From a virus: a stretch of DNA of 64,000 bases. The stretch lies in IMG/VR virus record IMGVR_UViG_3300031603_000001, positions 1-64,000 of that record. One strand, given 5' to 3'. A program made the position numbers and the translations under genes. Under the pieces are notes generated by a model. That model saw nothing but the letters and a program-made list of their open reading frames with translations, was not told the origin of the DNA and did not search any database. Position 1 is the stretch's first letter. Each line of letters starts with the position of its first letter. This document shows, piece after piece, positions 1-8,396 of this stretch.

Positions 1-1
1 A

Positions 2-1768
2 GAGCAAGCGGACTACCTTAGATCTGATGGAACATGGTCAACGCCTCCTAACACAGTATATACGCACCCAACAACGGCAGGGAATAAACACATACCAGCA
101 GCAGGAGCTGCAGGTCAGTTCCTAAAATACTCAGCATCAGGTACAGCTGTTTGGGCAGCAGACAACAATACAGTTTACACACATCCGACAACGGCAGGGA
201 ATAAACACATACCAGCAGCAGGAGCTGCAGGTCAGTTCCTAAAATACTCAGCATCAGGTACAGCTGTTTGGGCAGCAGACAACAATACAGTTTACACACA
301 TCCGACAACGGCAGGGAATAAACACATACCAACTGCTGGAGCTGCAGGTCAGTTCCTAAAATACTCAGCATCAGGTACAGCTGTTTGGGCAGCAGACAAC
401 AATGATAACACAGTATATACGCACCCAACCACTGATGGTAATAAACACATCCCATCAGGCGGAGCCGGTGGCCAATATCTAATTTATACAGGTGCAGGTA
501 CCGCCCAGTGGGCAAACATGCACAGTCACCCTTACCTCGCAACTACGGCTAAAGCAGCCGACTCGGAGAAGGTCGATGGTATCAATGGGGCTTCACTTCT
601 CCGTTCAGATGCAGACGATACTTTCTCTGGCAAGCTTATTTCCAGTTCCCATGGCAAGGGTGTATTCGGGACTTATGACAGTTATAAAACAGACCACGTT
701 TGGTCAATGGGCTCAGCGTATGTGAATCACGCAAGCGGAACAGATTTTGGGAATCTATACGGGATCGCATACAAGCATACCAATAATACTACTGGCGGGT
801 CAATGGCAGGTGGTCATCAGATCCTTATCGTCAATAATGGCACTGCCGGCGTTGCTCTTGGAATGGCAGGGGGAATCTGGACTTCCGGAGTAGTCACTTG
901 GTCGGGGGGAAACTCTGGACAGGCGAATACAGCCTATTCTCACAGTCAAGCAGCTCACGCTCCAAGTGGCGCACAGGCCCACATAGCTCCCACTAAAGTT
1001 GAAATTGAAGCTGTATTAACTGGTGCAATCACAAGCCACAGTCATACAGATGCAAATACATGGCGTAGTATTGATGATGTCCCGGTTAATGGAATCACAG
1101 ACCAATCCATTAGTTCTAATTGGGCCTATGACCATAAAAACAGTCTTGGATTAAAAACACACCTTCCTGACGCAGGGTCAGCCGGGCAGTTCTTACAATA
1201 TGACGGCACGTGGGCAACCCCTGCTTACATATCCAACACACACCGTGGTATTGACAATACACCCGTTAACGGTCAGACTGCTGAATCGATCACATCCAAT
1301 TGGGCCTATGACCATGCGGCCACTCACGCACCCTCTACCGCGCAGGCACATATTGCACCAAGTAAAGCTGAAGTAGAAGCTGTACTTACTGGTAGCATAA
1401 GTAGTCACTCCCACGCTGTAGACTCTGCCCCAGAGTGGAGACAGACGGCACACTGGGATTTCCCAGGTTCTCATAAGAATTCATTCTTTACAATGCCTAA
1501 GTTCATCAAAGGGAATGGCGCTTCGTTACTGGTAGCTAAGGTAGCAGGCATCGTAGGATCAGGTACCGCCACAGTGGAAGTATGGAAAGCCACTACCATC
1601 GGAGGGACGTACACTAAGGTAGGAGTGGACTCCATATCTATTACCACAGCAGGTGTAGCTGAAACCTGGAATGATTCAACATCAGTGTCTAGCGGGTACT
1701 TCAAGCTTAAATTTACCGCAGCCAACTTTGTTGAAGGCACTATGTCAGTAGAATTCGGACACACCTAA
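2..1768 (+). CDS. Tail fibre / receptor-binding protein, repeat-rich (5' partial)
   Basis: The frame is open from base 2 with no start codon in the window, so the N-terminus lies upstream; it ends at TAA 1766-1768. About 588 residues are visible. The first part is three exact-length 39-residue repeats plus a divergent fourth, each containing THPTTAGNKHIP and GQFLKYSASGTAVW. Repeats with a GQ-L core followed by a short x-W motif are common in phage fibre shafts. Two further duplicated modules follow (AQAHIAP...AVLTG...SHSH and PVNG...SNWAYDH). The many His-x-His pairs resemble metal-binding sites of trimeric fibre needles. The final 110 residues are non-repetitive and beta-rich and may form a tip domain. 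It is followed one base later by a small gene. The fibre role is inferred from repeat type and position; the receptor cannot be predicted. Confidence 0.82.
   Translation, partial: EQADYLRSDGTWSTPPNTVYTHPTTAGNKHIPAAGAAGQFLKYSASGTAVWAADNNTVYTHPTTAGNKHIPAAGAAGQFLKYSASGTAVWAADNNTVYTHPTTAGNKHIPTAGAAGQFLKYSASGTAVWAADNNDNTVYTHPTTDGNKHIPSGGAGGQYLIYTGAGTAQWANMHSHPYLATTAKAADSEKVDGINGASLLRSDADDTFSGKLISSSHGKGVFGTYDSYKTDHVWSMGSAYVNHASGTDFGNLYGIAYKHTNNTTGGSMAGGHQILIVNNGTAGVALGMAGGIWTSGVVTWSGGNSGQANTAYSHSQAAHAPSGAQAHIAPTKVEIEAVLTGAITSHSHTDANTWRSIDDVPVNGITDQSISSNWAYDHKNSLGLKTHLPDAGSAGQFLQYDGTWATPAYISNTHRGIDNTPVNGQTAESITSNWAYDHAATHAPSTAQAHIAPSKAEVEAVLTGSISSHSHAVDSAPEWRQTAHWDFPGSHKNSFFTMPKFIKGNGASLLVAKVAGIVGSGTATVEVWKATTIGGTYTKVGVDSISITTAGVAETWNDSTSVSSGYFKLKFTAANFVEGTMSVEFGHT
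50..517 (+). repeat. Four tandem in-frame 117-bp repeats in fibre shaft
   Basis: Units start at 50, 167 and 284, each exactly 117 bp. A fourth divergent unit runs from 401 (two extra codons, Asn-Asp) to 517. The first three are nearly identical at the DNA level: unit 1 differs from 2 mainly in its first 27 bases, and unit 3 has a short substitution coding for PTAGA instead of PAAGA. Identity this high suggests recent expansion or ongoing homogenisation by recombination. Confidence 0.95.
956..1414 (+). repeat. Two interleaved duplicated modules in fibre
   Basis: Module A (90 bp, His-Ala-Pro ... Ser-His-Ser-His) occurs at 956-1045 and 1325-1414. Module B (72 bp, Ile-Asp ... Asn-Trp-Ala-Tyr-Asp-His) occurs at 1064-1135 and 1244-1315. 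The copies are diverged at DNA level but clear in protein, so this is an older duplication than the 117-bp array. Confidence 0.85.
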
Positions 1769-1769
1769 A

Positions 1770-2135
1770 ATGCCTAAGTTAAAAATAGATACATCCCTCG
1801 CGGATAAGACTACAATCAAAGACATAGTGTACACATACGTTTATGAGTTCATGGGTCCTCTTCCGGAAAAGGATAAAGATATTGTATTTGAGAAGATTCT
1901 CGGCATCATTAACGTAGCACAAACTAAGCCTACGTACGACGTAAGGGCCGACCCGGATGTACAATTAAAAGTTGTGGAAATAGATAAGGAATCTCTATTC
2001 AGTATATTGATCAAACTGGTCAATGAATACTTCGCAGGCGAGAATGAAGTCATACTAGAGATGTGGGCTTACGGATTGCTGAAAGCAATCAATACATTCT
2101 TAATTACCTTAGATAAAGATGGAGGTACAAAGTGA
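1770..2135 (+). CDS. Small conserved-position protein of unknown function
   Basis: A 121-residue protein starting one base after the fibre stop codon. Its stop overlaps the GTG of the next gene by 4 bp (GTGA), which indicates translational coupling. It is mostly predicted helical, has no membrane segment or signal peptide, and ends in a lysine/glycine-rich tail. I do not recognise the family. Its place between a fibre and an adhesin-like gene would suit a fibre assembly chaperone or a small fibre subunit, but nothing in the sequence proves either. Confidence 0.75.
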   Translation: MPKLKIDTSLADKTTIKDIVYTYVYEFMGPLPEKDKDIVFEKILGIINVAQTKPTYDVRADPDVQLKVVEIDKESLFSILIKLVNEYFAGENEVILEMWAYGLLKAINTFLITLDKDGGTK

Positions 2136-3970
2136 GCCTAGTCTGGTCTAACTTCGGTGTTTCCACTTTTAACACCGCAACATCCGCATCTCACGGATCT
2201 GATATCAACTCATTCATATTTGAAAGTGACGGGGTAACTGTAAATGCATATCATGGCTACGCTGCAGTAGCTTTGATGACAAGGAATAGTAGCTCTACAT
2301 ATTGGGACGCACGGCTTACCTGGTGGTCAGAATCGTTTAGTGGCACAGGGTCCAAGTTGATCAATTATACTACATCTAAATACTCATATCAGCCTAAGGC
2401 TATATGGGTATCTCCTCATGAAATTCTCATTACATACCACATCAGGGATGATGGAACATTCTGCAGGATCTATAACATAGACACGGACACACTTTCATCA
2501 CAGTACACTATAGAGACGTACGGAACGAACTCCTGGTCATACCCTCAAGGACACGGTGGTATATATTTAGACGAGTATGGTATTCTTCACATATCCATTG
2601 GTACAAGAAACTCATCAGGGTATGGCATTACAATAGTAGCCATGCATTATCCAGAAGACCCATGGGGAACATGGACAACCAATATCATAGCCACAGGTAC
2701 ATTACAATATTACAATGCTACCACCCTGCTACGTAGAAAGGGGTATCTATGGTTATTCTCTGCAACAACGTACGGAAGTAACATCTTAAAACTTGGTATC
2801 TATAAGAAAGCAGTATCTTCAGACCCAGGCACAGCCTGGACATTGGAACACGAAACAGTGGAACTACCGTACAGTGAGGTTTCCAATAAATACAAAGTAA
2901 CTTCAATGTCCAGTACTCTCGTTCCTCCTGCGTACGATGTTTCTGGGATTGCTAATTCTGATGTAATTCTAGTAGAGTTAAATAAATGGTACTCATCCTC
3001 TTCTGCTATTAACTACCGCCCCATGATATGCCGTGTAGAGATTGATGTCACAGATGACGAATCAGTAGACGCGGTAGTGTCCGAATACGCTATTGATAAT
3101 AATGGAGGCGCGGATCCTCACGGTATTTACAGAACAAGAATTATTGCAGACCAAACAGGTGGCGCATACATAATTGGATATACCCCTAACAGTTGGGGAC
3201 CAGCAGACGGTAAGTCCAGAGTTAGACAAGGTCATAATCCTAATGTACGCAGCACTACGTGGGCATCCCTTGCCAATACAGGGTGGGAAGATATAGGCCC
3301 AATTGAAGATGCAACGTATGAACCAAACCATATTGTAGGTCTTAATCCTGAAATTAGCCACGACGGTAATGTACAAAGCCGGAGGGTATTCCCCGAGATA
3401 GACCCATACGGTTCATCCGCTGCCAATGCATACGGGCTAAACCACAATAGCCGTCAAAAGGTAGTCGTACTGAATACGGTTAATAACACACCAAGTACTC
3501 GCACATTTATGAAACTAGCTGACAGCTCTGGTCCTACATCATCGGAAACTGCCACCCCTGCGCTGTTAGGTGCTAAACAACAGTGCGTCTCCTGGTCTTC
3601 TTTAGCGACCCCTGTATTTACCATCCTTGAAGAATCCAAAAACGAGCTCAATGTTATTTTCAGTAGCATAAATGGGAATACAAATATCTACAGGGAACTG
3701 GAGGGAGCTTGGATCCGTATGGTCCTGTGGTTTGCACAGGATGAACCGCCACAGACGGGTAAGCCTTATATGGACCTCTCTGATTCCATCATCGATACTG
3801 GGTGGATGAATGCTGCCGAATCTAAGATCGTGCTGAAAGGTCAAGAGATCCAAGTAGACGAACCGTTAATCACTCGTATATTTGTGTCAGATTCTGCCCA
3901 ACTACCAAAGTTAAACCCATCTAATGGCGGCATGGCTTACGTAGAAATCTATGCCGAGACTAAGTATTAA
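2132..3970 (+). CDS. Putative adhesin / tail-associated beta-propeller protein
   Basis: Starts with GTG at 2132, overlapping the previous stop; 612 residues. The protein is Ser/Thr/Tyr/Trp rich and almost entirely beta. Repeating strands of the type YLDEYGILHISIG and LLRRKGYLWLFSAT, spaced by about 50-60 residues, resemble blades of BNR/sialidase-like propellers. Asp/Gly turns carry aromatic residues in the manner of carbohydrate-binding surfaces. The last 100 residues (from about 510) look like a separate small beta domain. With the preceding fibre gene this suggests a receptor-binding or depolymerase-type virion protein. No catalytic residues can be assigned, and the propeller call is from pattern only. 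Confidence 0.55.
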   Translation: MSLVWSNFGVSTFNTATSASHGSDINSFIFESDGVTVNAYHGYAAVALMTRNSSSTYWDARLTWWSESFSGTGSKLINYTTSKYSYQPKAIWVSPHEILITYHIRDDGTFCRIYNIDTDTLSSQYTIETYGTNSWSYPQGHGGIYLDEYGILHISIGTRNSSGYGITIVAMHYPEDPWGTWTTNIIATGTLQYYNATTLLRRKGYLWLFSATTYGSNILKLGIYKKAVSSDPGTAWTLEHETVELPYSEVSNKYKVTSMSSTLVPPAYDVSGIANSDVILVELNKWYSSSSAINYRPMICRVEIDVTDDESVDAVVSEYAIDNNGGADPHGIYRTRIIADQTGGAYIIGYTPNSWGPADGKSRVRQGHNPNVRSTTWASLANTGWEDIGPIEDATYEPNHIVGLNPEISHDGNVQSRRVFPEIDPYGSSAANAYGLNHNSRQKVVVLNTVNNTPSTRTFMKLADSSGPTSSETATPALLGAKQQCVSWSSLATPVFTILEESKNELNVIFSSINGNTNIYRELEGAWIRMVLWFAQDEPPQTGKPYMDLSDSIIDTGWMNAAESKIVLKGQEIQVDEPLITRIFVSDSAQLPKLNPSNGGMAYVEIYAETKY

Positions 3971-4062
3971 TGATACCTACACATACCACTACATGCAGAG
4001 CACGCTATACCCATACGTACAATATATTCTTTAAGAGAATTATACCCACACATACTACTCCA

Positions 4063-4073
4063 CTGACATAACC
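4063..4073 (+). promoter_or_regulatory. Intergenic motif CTGACATAAC, copy 1
   Basis: Lies in the 131-bp gap before the 66-residue gene. The same 10-mer, or its GACATAAC core, recurs in three other gene gaps (5209, 15613, 19028). Function is unknown; a phage promoter or transcript-processing site is possible. Confidence 0.3.
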
Positions 4074-4101
4074 ATGAGTAGATTTAAGTAAGGAAAACGA
4101 C

Positions 4102-4302
4102 GTGCCAGAAAGCGACACAAAACTAGATACATCACTCCCCACTGAGGCAGTAACACTGGACGAACTCACAGCGTTAATTAACGTCCTGGATGAAACATCA
4201 TTTAAGCTGAAAGATGCGCCCTACTATTTAGGGATACGCTCTAAGCTACTTCGCCTGCACACAGCCGGCTCCTCTCCTCCCATCCAAAGTGACGACTCCT
4301 AA
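4102..4302 (+). CDS. Small acidic protein, unknown, at head of lysis block
   Basis: A 66-residue protein starting with GTG at 4102. An AAGGAAAA purine tract about 7-8 bases upstream supports this start. Acidic, with a helical centre (about residues 18-52) and a Ser/Pro/Asp tail. There is no membrane segment. It is separated from the previous gene by 131 bp, the longest gap in the left part of the window, which may contain a promoter. It precedes the holin candidate by 20 bp. Not recognised. A lysis regulator is possible by position only. Confidence 0.65.
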   Translation: MPESDTKLDTSLPTEAVTLDELTALINVLDETSFKLKDAPYYLGIRSKLLRLHTAGSSPPIQSDDS

Positions 4303-4322
4303 GACAGACAAGGAATCGCCAC

Positions 4323-4706
4323 ATGCCTGCCAAACCCATTGAAGAGCGTGTAGCCATCAATGAGGTCAAGATTGAGCATCTTACAGATGAATTTCAGGAC
4401 TTCGAACCATTGAAAAAAGAGATATACACCTCACAAGCCAGTACCCAAGTACACTTGGACAAGGCAGCCCAGACACTAGATAGGGTTGCAGCGATACAAG
4501 AGAAACATACAATTGCTTTATCAACTATGTCGGAACAGATGGATGGAGTTATCAAATGGAAAGAACGGGTCACCACATACATACTAAGTTTTATAGTAGT
4601 AATTATGTTAGGCTCACTATCTTATTGGATGAATAACCATGACTACATTATCCCCAGTAAAACCAAAATAGAAGTACCTATTGAGTTTGGGACAAAGATT
4701 AAATGA
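4323..4706 (+). CDS. Putative holin (XhlA-like layout: coiled coil plus one membrane segment)
   Basis: 127 residues. Residues 8-80 are charged and helical with heptad-like spacing, suggesting a coiled coil. Residues about 84-102 (TTYILSFIVVIMLGSLSYW) form one strong membrane helix, followed by a 25-residue basic/polar tail. This layout resembles XhlA-type holin components, though the C-terminal tail is longer than usual. The stop codon overlaps the start of the amidase gene (ATGA), which ties it to lysis: it would open or depolarise the inner membrane so that the amidase can act. A spanin or membrane anchor for the amidase is an alternative. Confidence 0.6.
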   Translation: MPAKPIEERVAINEVKIEHLTDEFQDFEPLKKEIYTSQASTQVHLDKAAQTLDRVAAIQEKHTIALSTMSEQMDGVIKWKERVTTYILSFIVVIMLGSLSYWMNNHDYIIPSKTKIEVPIEFGTKIK

Positions 4707-5212
4707 ACAGAGACATCACAGTAATCAAGAAGATCGTACTCCACCGTTCACAATCAAGTTTCGGAAATAAACAGATAATCACACACTGGCATACAGCACC
4801 GAAGCCGGCAGGCAACGGATGGGATGGCCCAGGTTATCACCACCTTATTAGGAATGCATACCCCACAGCAGAGTCATATTCTAATGGAATCCCAGTACTT
4901 ATCTGCGATGGCCAGATAGAAGATCTTATGCCTTACACAGAAGTAGGCCGACATTGTTACGGACATAATACTAAAAGCATCGGTATCTGTATGGTAGGGG
5001 ATACCACCTTTACTGCCAAACAACTATACGCACTGAAGCATTTAGTCTTTCGCATTCGTCAACAGTTTGGTGATCTACCGATTTATGGCCACGATGAATT
5101 GGCCACATCCTCAATCAAAGTATGTCCACACATTGATATGGATTTCATAAGAGAATTTGTTAATACACGCGCTACGCCTACGAGAATTACCAGACCAGGC
5201 TCCGCACGCTGA
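4703..5212 (+). CDS. Endolysin: N-acetylmuramoyl-L-alanine amidase, T7-lysozyme type
   Basis: 169 residues, close to the size of T7 lysozyme (151), with no signal peptide. The Amidase_2/PGRP zinc site is visible: His14 in VLHRS, His130 in YGHDE and Cys141 in KVCPH, with Tyr45 (GPGYHH) and Lys139 two residues before Cys141. These match T7 lysozyme His17, Tyr46, His122, Lys128 and Cys130. The enzyme cleaves the amide bond between muramic acid and L-alanine in peptidoglycan at the end of infection. The ATG overlaps the holin-candidate stop by 4 bp. In T7 this protein also binds the phage RNA polymerase; nothing here shows that for this copy. Confidence 0.92.
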   Translation: MNRDITVIKKIVLHRSQSSFGNKQIITHWHTAPKPAGNGWDGPGYHHLIRNAYPTAESYSNGIPVLICDGQIEDLMPYTEVGRHCYGHNTKSIGICMVGDTTFTAKQLYALKHLVFRIRQQFGDLPIYGHDELATSSIKVCPHIDMDFIREFVNTRATPTRITRPGSAR

Positions 5213-5218
5213 CATAAC
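5209..5218 (+). promoter_or_regulatory. Intergenic motif CTGACATAAC, copy 2
   Basis: Overlaps the amidase stop codon. It is followed 34 bp downstream (start to start) by CCCGCCTTTGAGCGTT at 5245-5260, a second shared element also found at 15647-15662. The pair lies directly upstream of the head gene block. Function unknown. Confidence 0.35.
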
Positions 5219-5244
5219 TACTCTTGAAGTTGCGAAAGCAGCTA

Positions 5245-5260
5245 CCCGCCTTTGAGCGTT
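5245..5260 (+). promoter_or_regulatory. Intergenic motif CCCGCCT-Y-TGAGCGTT, copy 1
   Basis: Identical in 15 of 16 positions to 15647-15662. A shorter form (CCCGCCT-NN-GAGCG) spans the stop codon of the scaffold candidate at 6926-6939. Could be an operator, a promoter part or an RNA element; no structure assigned. Confidence 0.3.
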
Positions 5261-5282
5261 GTTTACCAAACAGGACCACATC

Positions 5283-6272
5283 ATGCCTCAACCATATGAA
5301 TCAGCACCAGGTTTTATTGAAACATACCGTGCTGTATTGAACCCCACAGACGCAGCAGCGGCTAAGGGTGTTAAGGGTCTTAAGGTTACTATTGATGCAA
5401 CCCATGGTGGGTATGTAAACCGTAACTTCTATTTCTACACAGCAGGTAAGGCCATGAAAGACTCAGCCGAGTCTTGGACCAAACCTTTCGCTAAGCCCAT
5501 TATTAAGAATCACAATCTCACCGGAGGATTCTTCGGCGGAGATGCATCAGAGCCTTTAGGCCGTGTGATTAAAGCAGAGTACATCGATCAGAAAGATGAC
5601 CGAGGTTTTATCCGTTTAACCGCACTCATCACAGATCCTGATGCTATTCAAAAGATTCAAGACGGACGGTACCTTACTGTTTCAGTAGGTTCCAGGCCAG
5701 CCGGCCCCGTTCTCTGTTCCATCTGCGCCAAAGACTTGTTAAAGACAGGCCTATGTGAGCACGACCGGGGACAGAAGTATCCCATCGTCAATGAAGAAGA
5801 CGAAATAGTAGGGTATCAAACTGCACACCTGATCTTTACTGATCTTGAATATAAAGAATGCAGTATAGTCGGAGAGCCAGCAGACAATGATGGCGTCACC
5901 GCAGCAACAATTACTAAGTGGAGCCTAACGGACGCTGTTGGTGCAGAGTTAGCACCGCCGAATGAAGACGACACCACTACGTACACCGCAGTAGTCGATC
6001 TCGCAACTGAGGACGATTTTAAAGAACTCACACCTGCAGCAACAGCTGACGGTGCTGACACTGAACCTACCACAACCCCTGCCAAACCAGCCGCAGACGC
6101 AGACGCAGAGCCAGCCTCAACAGACGAGCCTGCATCTACTGACGAACCCGCAACTAGTACAGACGAGCCTCCTGTTAAAAAGGATGACGATGAGCCTAGT
6201 GCAGATGCGATTAAGCAAGAAGCTGATATCAAGAAGGTTGTTGATATGCTCAGTACGAAACTTTGGAGGTAA
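5283..6272 (+). CDS. Prohead protease with C-terminal acidic scaffold-like extension
   Basis: Start chosen at ATG 5283 because AGGA at 5272-5275 is well placed; an upstream TTG at 5259 would add eight unlikely residues. 329 residues. The N-terminal half resembles prohead serine proteases: His77 in IIKNHN and Ser134 in YLTVSVG are the likely catalytic pair, with PLGRV and EYKECSIV strands around them. An insert at residues 145-160 has Cys145-x2-Cys148-x9-Cys158-x-His160, a probable metal knuckle. From about residue 225 the protein is acidic and Ala/Pro/Thr rich, with a short DEPAST-type repeat, and would act as an internal core segment. The protease matures the prohead by cleaving core and capsid proteins. 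It is followed by the scaffold candidate and capsid genes. Confidence 0.75.
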   Translation: MPQPYESAPGFIETYRAVLNPTDAAAAKGVKGLKVTIDATHGGYVNRNFYFYTAGKAMKDSAESWTKPFAKPIIKNHNLTGGFFGGDASEPLGRVIKAEYIDQKDDRGFIRLTALITDPDAIQKIQDGRYLTVSVGSRPAGPVLCSICAKDLLKTGLCEHDRGQKYPIVNEEDEIVGYQTAHLIFTDLEYKECSIVGEPADNDGVTAATITKWSLTDAVGAELAPPNEDDTTTYTAVVDLATEDDFKELTPAATADGADTEPTTTPAKPAADADAEPASTDEPASTDEPATSTDEPPVKKDDDEPSADAIKQEADIKKVVDMLSTKLWR

Positions 6273-6274
6273 AC

Positions 6275-6934
6275 ATGATAAGTAAAGATATTAAGAAAGT
6301 ACTTGCCGCACTGTTCTCAGATGCGACCGATGCTGAACTCGAACGTGCTCGCCTTCTGATTAAACACAGTGATGTGAGCGATGAAGTACGAGACGCTGTC
6401 ACCGCACTCGTCACTCATACACCGGAGACAATGGACATGGAACTAGCAGATATGGTAGTACTCCCTGAAGTAGTAACCTTCATGGATTCTAAGATTGCCG
6501 ATGCTGTTAAGATTGAGACTGACAAAGTCACAGCCGAAACAGTAAAGGTCACAGCAGCAGAAGATAAAGTAACTGCAGCAGCTGTAGCACAGAAAGAATT
6601 ACTAGTAGATGCTATCGTAACGATGGCTACCTCACTACGTAAAGAGATCAACCCACTAGATCTCGCACCAAGCCAAAAGACTTACCGCGACACACTTCTA
6701 GCAATGGAAGACGCAGAGAAACTGCAAGCGGTATACGACGGTTTCAAAGCTGAAATCGATACACTCGGTATTGCACCGGCAGCAACCGTGACTGATCCCA
6801 CCAGTTCAACTGATGGTACTCACGGAAAAGGCAACGATGATGAGCCTACCAGCGCACCGAAGCCAACCGTTCGTAGCATCCAAGATGTAGCGAATGTTAT
6901 TCTGTCTCAAACGACCGAAGAAAAACCCGCCTAA
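6275..6934 (+). CDS. Putative prohead scaffolding / core protein
   Basis: Start chosen at ATG 6275, five bases after a GGAGG at 6265-6269; the in-frame TTG at 6263 contains that site and is unlikely. 219 residues. Strongly acidic and Ala/Val/Thr/Glu rich, with a long helical stretch (about residues 70-105) made of VTAE-like repeats, and a disordered Pro/Ser/Thr/Asp segment (about 175-200). This composition and the position between protease and capsid genes fit an internal scaffold that the protease later degrades. No sequence family is recognised; the assignment is by composition and synteny. Confidence 0.55.
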   Translation: MISKDIKKVLAALFSDATDAELERARLLIKHSDVSDEVRDAVTALVTHTPETMDMELADMVVLPEVVTFMDSKIADAVKIETDKVTAETVKVTAAEDKVTAAAVAQKELLVDAIVTMATSLRKEINPLDLAPSQKTYRDTLLAMEDAEKLQAVYDGFKAEIDTLGIAPAATVTDPTSSTDGTHGKGNDDEPTSAPKPTVRSIQDVANVILSQTTEEKPA

Positions 6935-6939
6935 GAGCG
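6926..6939 (+). promoter_or_regulatory. Motif CCCGCCT-NN-GAGCG, variant spanning stop codon
   Basis: Shares 12 of 14 positions with the elements at 5245 and 15647, but its first half codes for the last residues and stop of the scaffold candidate. The match may be partly coding coincidence. Confidence 0.2.
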
Positions 6940-6968
6940 ACCCTTTAATTCTCTAAGGAGATATTAAC

Positions 6969-8381
6969 GTGACACAAACACTAACTTTCAACAATGGTTT
7001 AGCCCACAAGCGCTTAACCAAACGAGTTCCAGAAAAGTATCTGGACTCTGTACTCCGTCCTAACATTGAACAAGGCGAAGGTATTCGTCCTTCCCAGGTA
7101 TTCATTCCCCACCGGTCACTACCGGTTAAGTTTGAAGATCGTTCAACTGGACAGTATGTAGTATTGCCTAAGGGCCGTATTATCTCAATCCTTACCATGA
7201 AGAATGATGCCGCATCTGTTGATTCAGGCGCCTCAGACTTTGATGGTGATGCTATTCGCATCACACAAGACTCTTCTTATTACGGTGTAAGTCGTAATAC
7301 TCTGGGTCTTTTAGTACCAGCAAACGGTGGAACTGATTATATCGCAACCTACGCAGCTGCTGATTTACTAGCAGAAGTACCGGATGCTTCACAATCCTCA
7401 GGCTCAGAAGCCAACGTTACTGTAGATGGGACGATGACCATCGACGCCAATGCTCCTGTAGGTGTAATGTACAAAGATGTTTTCCAAGACATCCGTGGAC
7501 AGTACCTGAACTATGAGACATTCAAGAACTACGGTATCCTTACACAAGGACACTTAGCTATTCCTTTCATTGATGTTCGCGTTGCGGCAGATATGGCAGA
7601 CGTAGCTCAGACCAAGTTCATGCCTAAGGGCTTTGATGCTGACCTGACTGGTGTTGTTGCACATGATGCAGCAGCTGATGATCTAACAGGCGCCAATCCT
7701 GCACTAGCAGGTGACAACAGCGCGACACATATCACCATTACTGATACAGCTCACGGTCTTATCGCTAATGATGTTATTACAATTTCTGGTGCTATAGATG
7801 GCGGCGACGACACTGCTATCACGCTTAATGGTGCACAGACTGTAGTGTCTGTTATTGATGCCGACAACTTCGTACTCGAAATTGCGAATGATGATGTAAC
7901 TGCACTTACTGGTACCATCGTATGGGCCAAGGCTGACGCCGCTGCAACTGGAGCCGGTTACGCAGCTGTAGAAGCATACTTCAGTTACCTTACACTGAAC
8001 AGTACAAATGCTGCTCACAGTGCACCTGGTGCATTCTTGACAGCTGATATCTATGGGAACTATGTACCTCAGTACAAGACCCTTAGCTCCAACTATAAGA
8101 CGGTTCAGACTGTAGGACGTATCCTCGGTCTTGATAACCGTTTTCCAAAGGACCTCTTAGAAACTGTGGAATCACAGCGATGGAATAGCAATGTGCTAGG
8201 CCGTGCCGCTGGAACAGAATCTGAAGGTCTATCTGAACACCTGTTCTGGTTTGCGTACCGTGCACTGCAAGGTGCTGGTTATACCTGGCCGACTGACGGG
8301 ACAGATCCTGCGAAGAAGATTATCGCTATGGTTAAAGCTGGTGCCTTCGGAATGGCACACATCCAGCTCTGCATCAAATAA
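6969..8381 (+). CDS. Head structural protein (capsid-associated, unidentified family)
   Basis: GTG start at 6969 with AAGGAG eight bases upstream; 470 residues. Lies between the scaffold candidate and the major capsid gene. The N-terminus (PSQVFIPHRSLPVKF) and the C-terminal third look like a compact virion protein. Residues about 245-305 form a discrete beta insert with the pattern AHGL-x-ANDVITISG ... V-x-VIDADNFVLE, which resembles the FCCH-type beta domain often inserted in phage structural proteins. Codon use is like the capsid gene, suggesting high expression. It may be a minor capsid, decoration or vertex protein. The exact role is not deducible. Confidence 0.6.
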   Translation: MTQTLTFNNGLAHKRLTKRVPEKYLDSVLRPNIEQGEGIRPSQVFIPHRSLPVKFEDRSTGQYVVLPKGRIISILTMKNDAASVDSGASDFDGDAIRITQDSSYYGVSRNTLGLLVPANGGTDYIATYAAADLLAEVPDASQSSGSEANVTVDGTMTIDANAPVGVMYKDVFQDIRGQYLNYETFKNYGILTQGHLAIPFIDVRVAADMADVAQTKFMPKGFDADLTGVVAHDAAADDLTGANPALAGDNSATHITITDTAHGLIANDVITISGAIDGGDDTAITLNGAQTVVSVIDADNFVLEIANDDVTALTGTIVWAKADAAATGAGYAAVEAYFSYLTLNSTNAAHSAPGAFLTADIYGNYVPQYKTLSSNYKTVQTVGRILGLDNRFPKDLLETVESQRWNSNVLGRAAGTESEGLSEHLFWFAYRALQGAGYTWPTDGTDPAKKIIAMVKAGAFGMAHIQLCIK

Positions 8382-8396
8382 GAAATCTTCAGTGTC

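Noticed and set aside
50-517. CRISPR-like tandem repeat
   Set aside because: Repeats are 117 bp, contiguous, without spacers, and read through in frame as protein.
48-542. 164-residue minus-strand ORF across the fibre repeats
   Set aside because: It is the antisense of an in-frame coding repeat; its own repeats, rich in Cys, Leu and Tyr, follow from the + strand, and there is no ribosome site.
3992-4033. Short ORF and TTTAAGAG near-palindrome in the 3971-4101 gap
   Set aside because: The ORF has 13 codons with no ribosome site, and the palindrome is imperfect with no T-run, so neither a gene nor a terminator is supported.
5816-6232. 138-residue minus-strand ORF opposite the protease tail
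   Set aside because: Ser/Ala/Val-rich mirror of an acidic low-complexity region; no ribosome site, and it opposes a well-supported gene.
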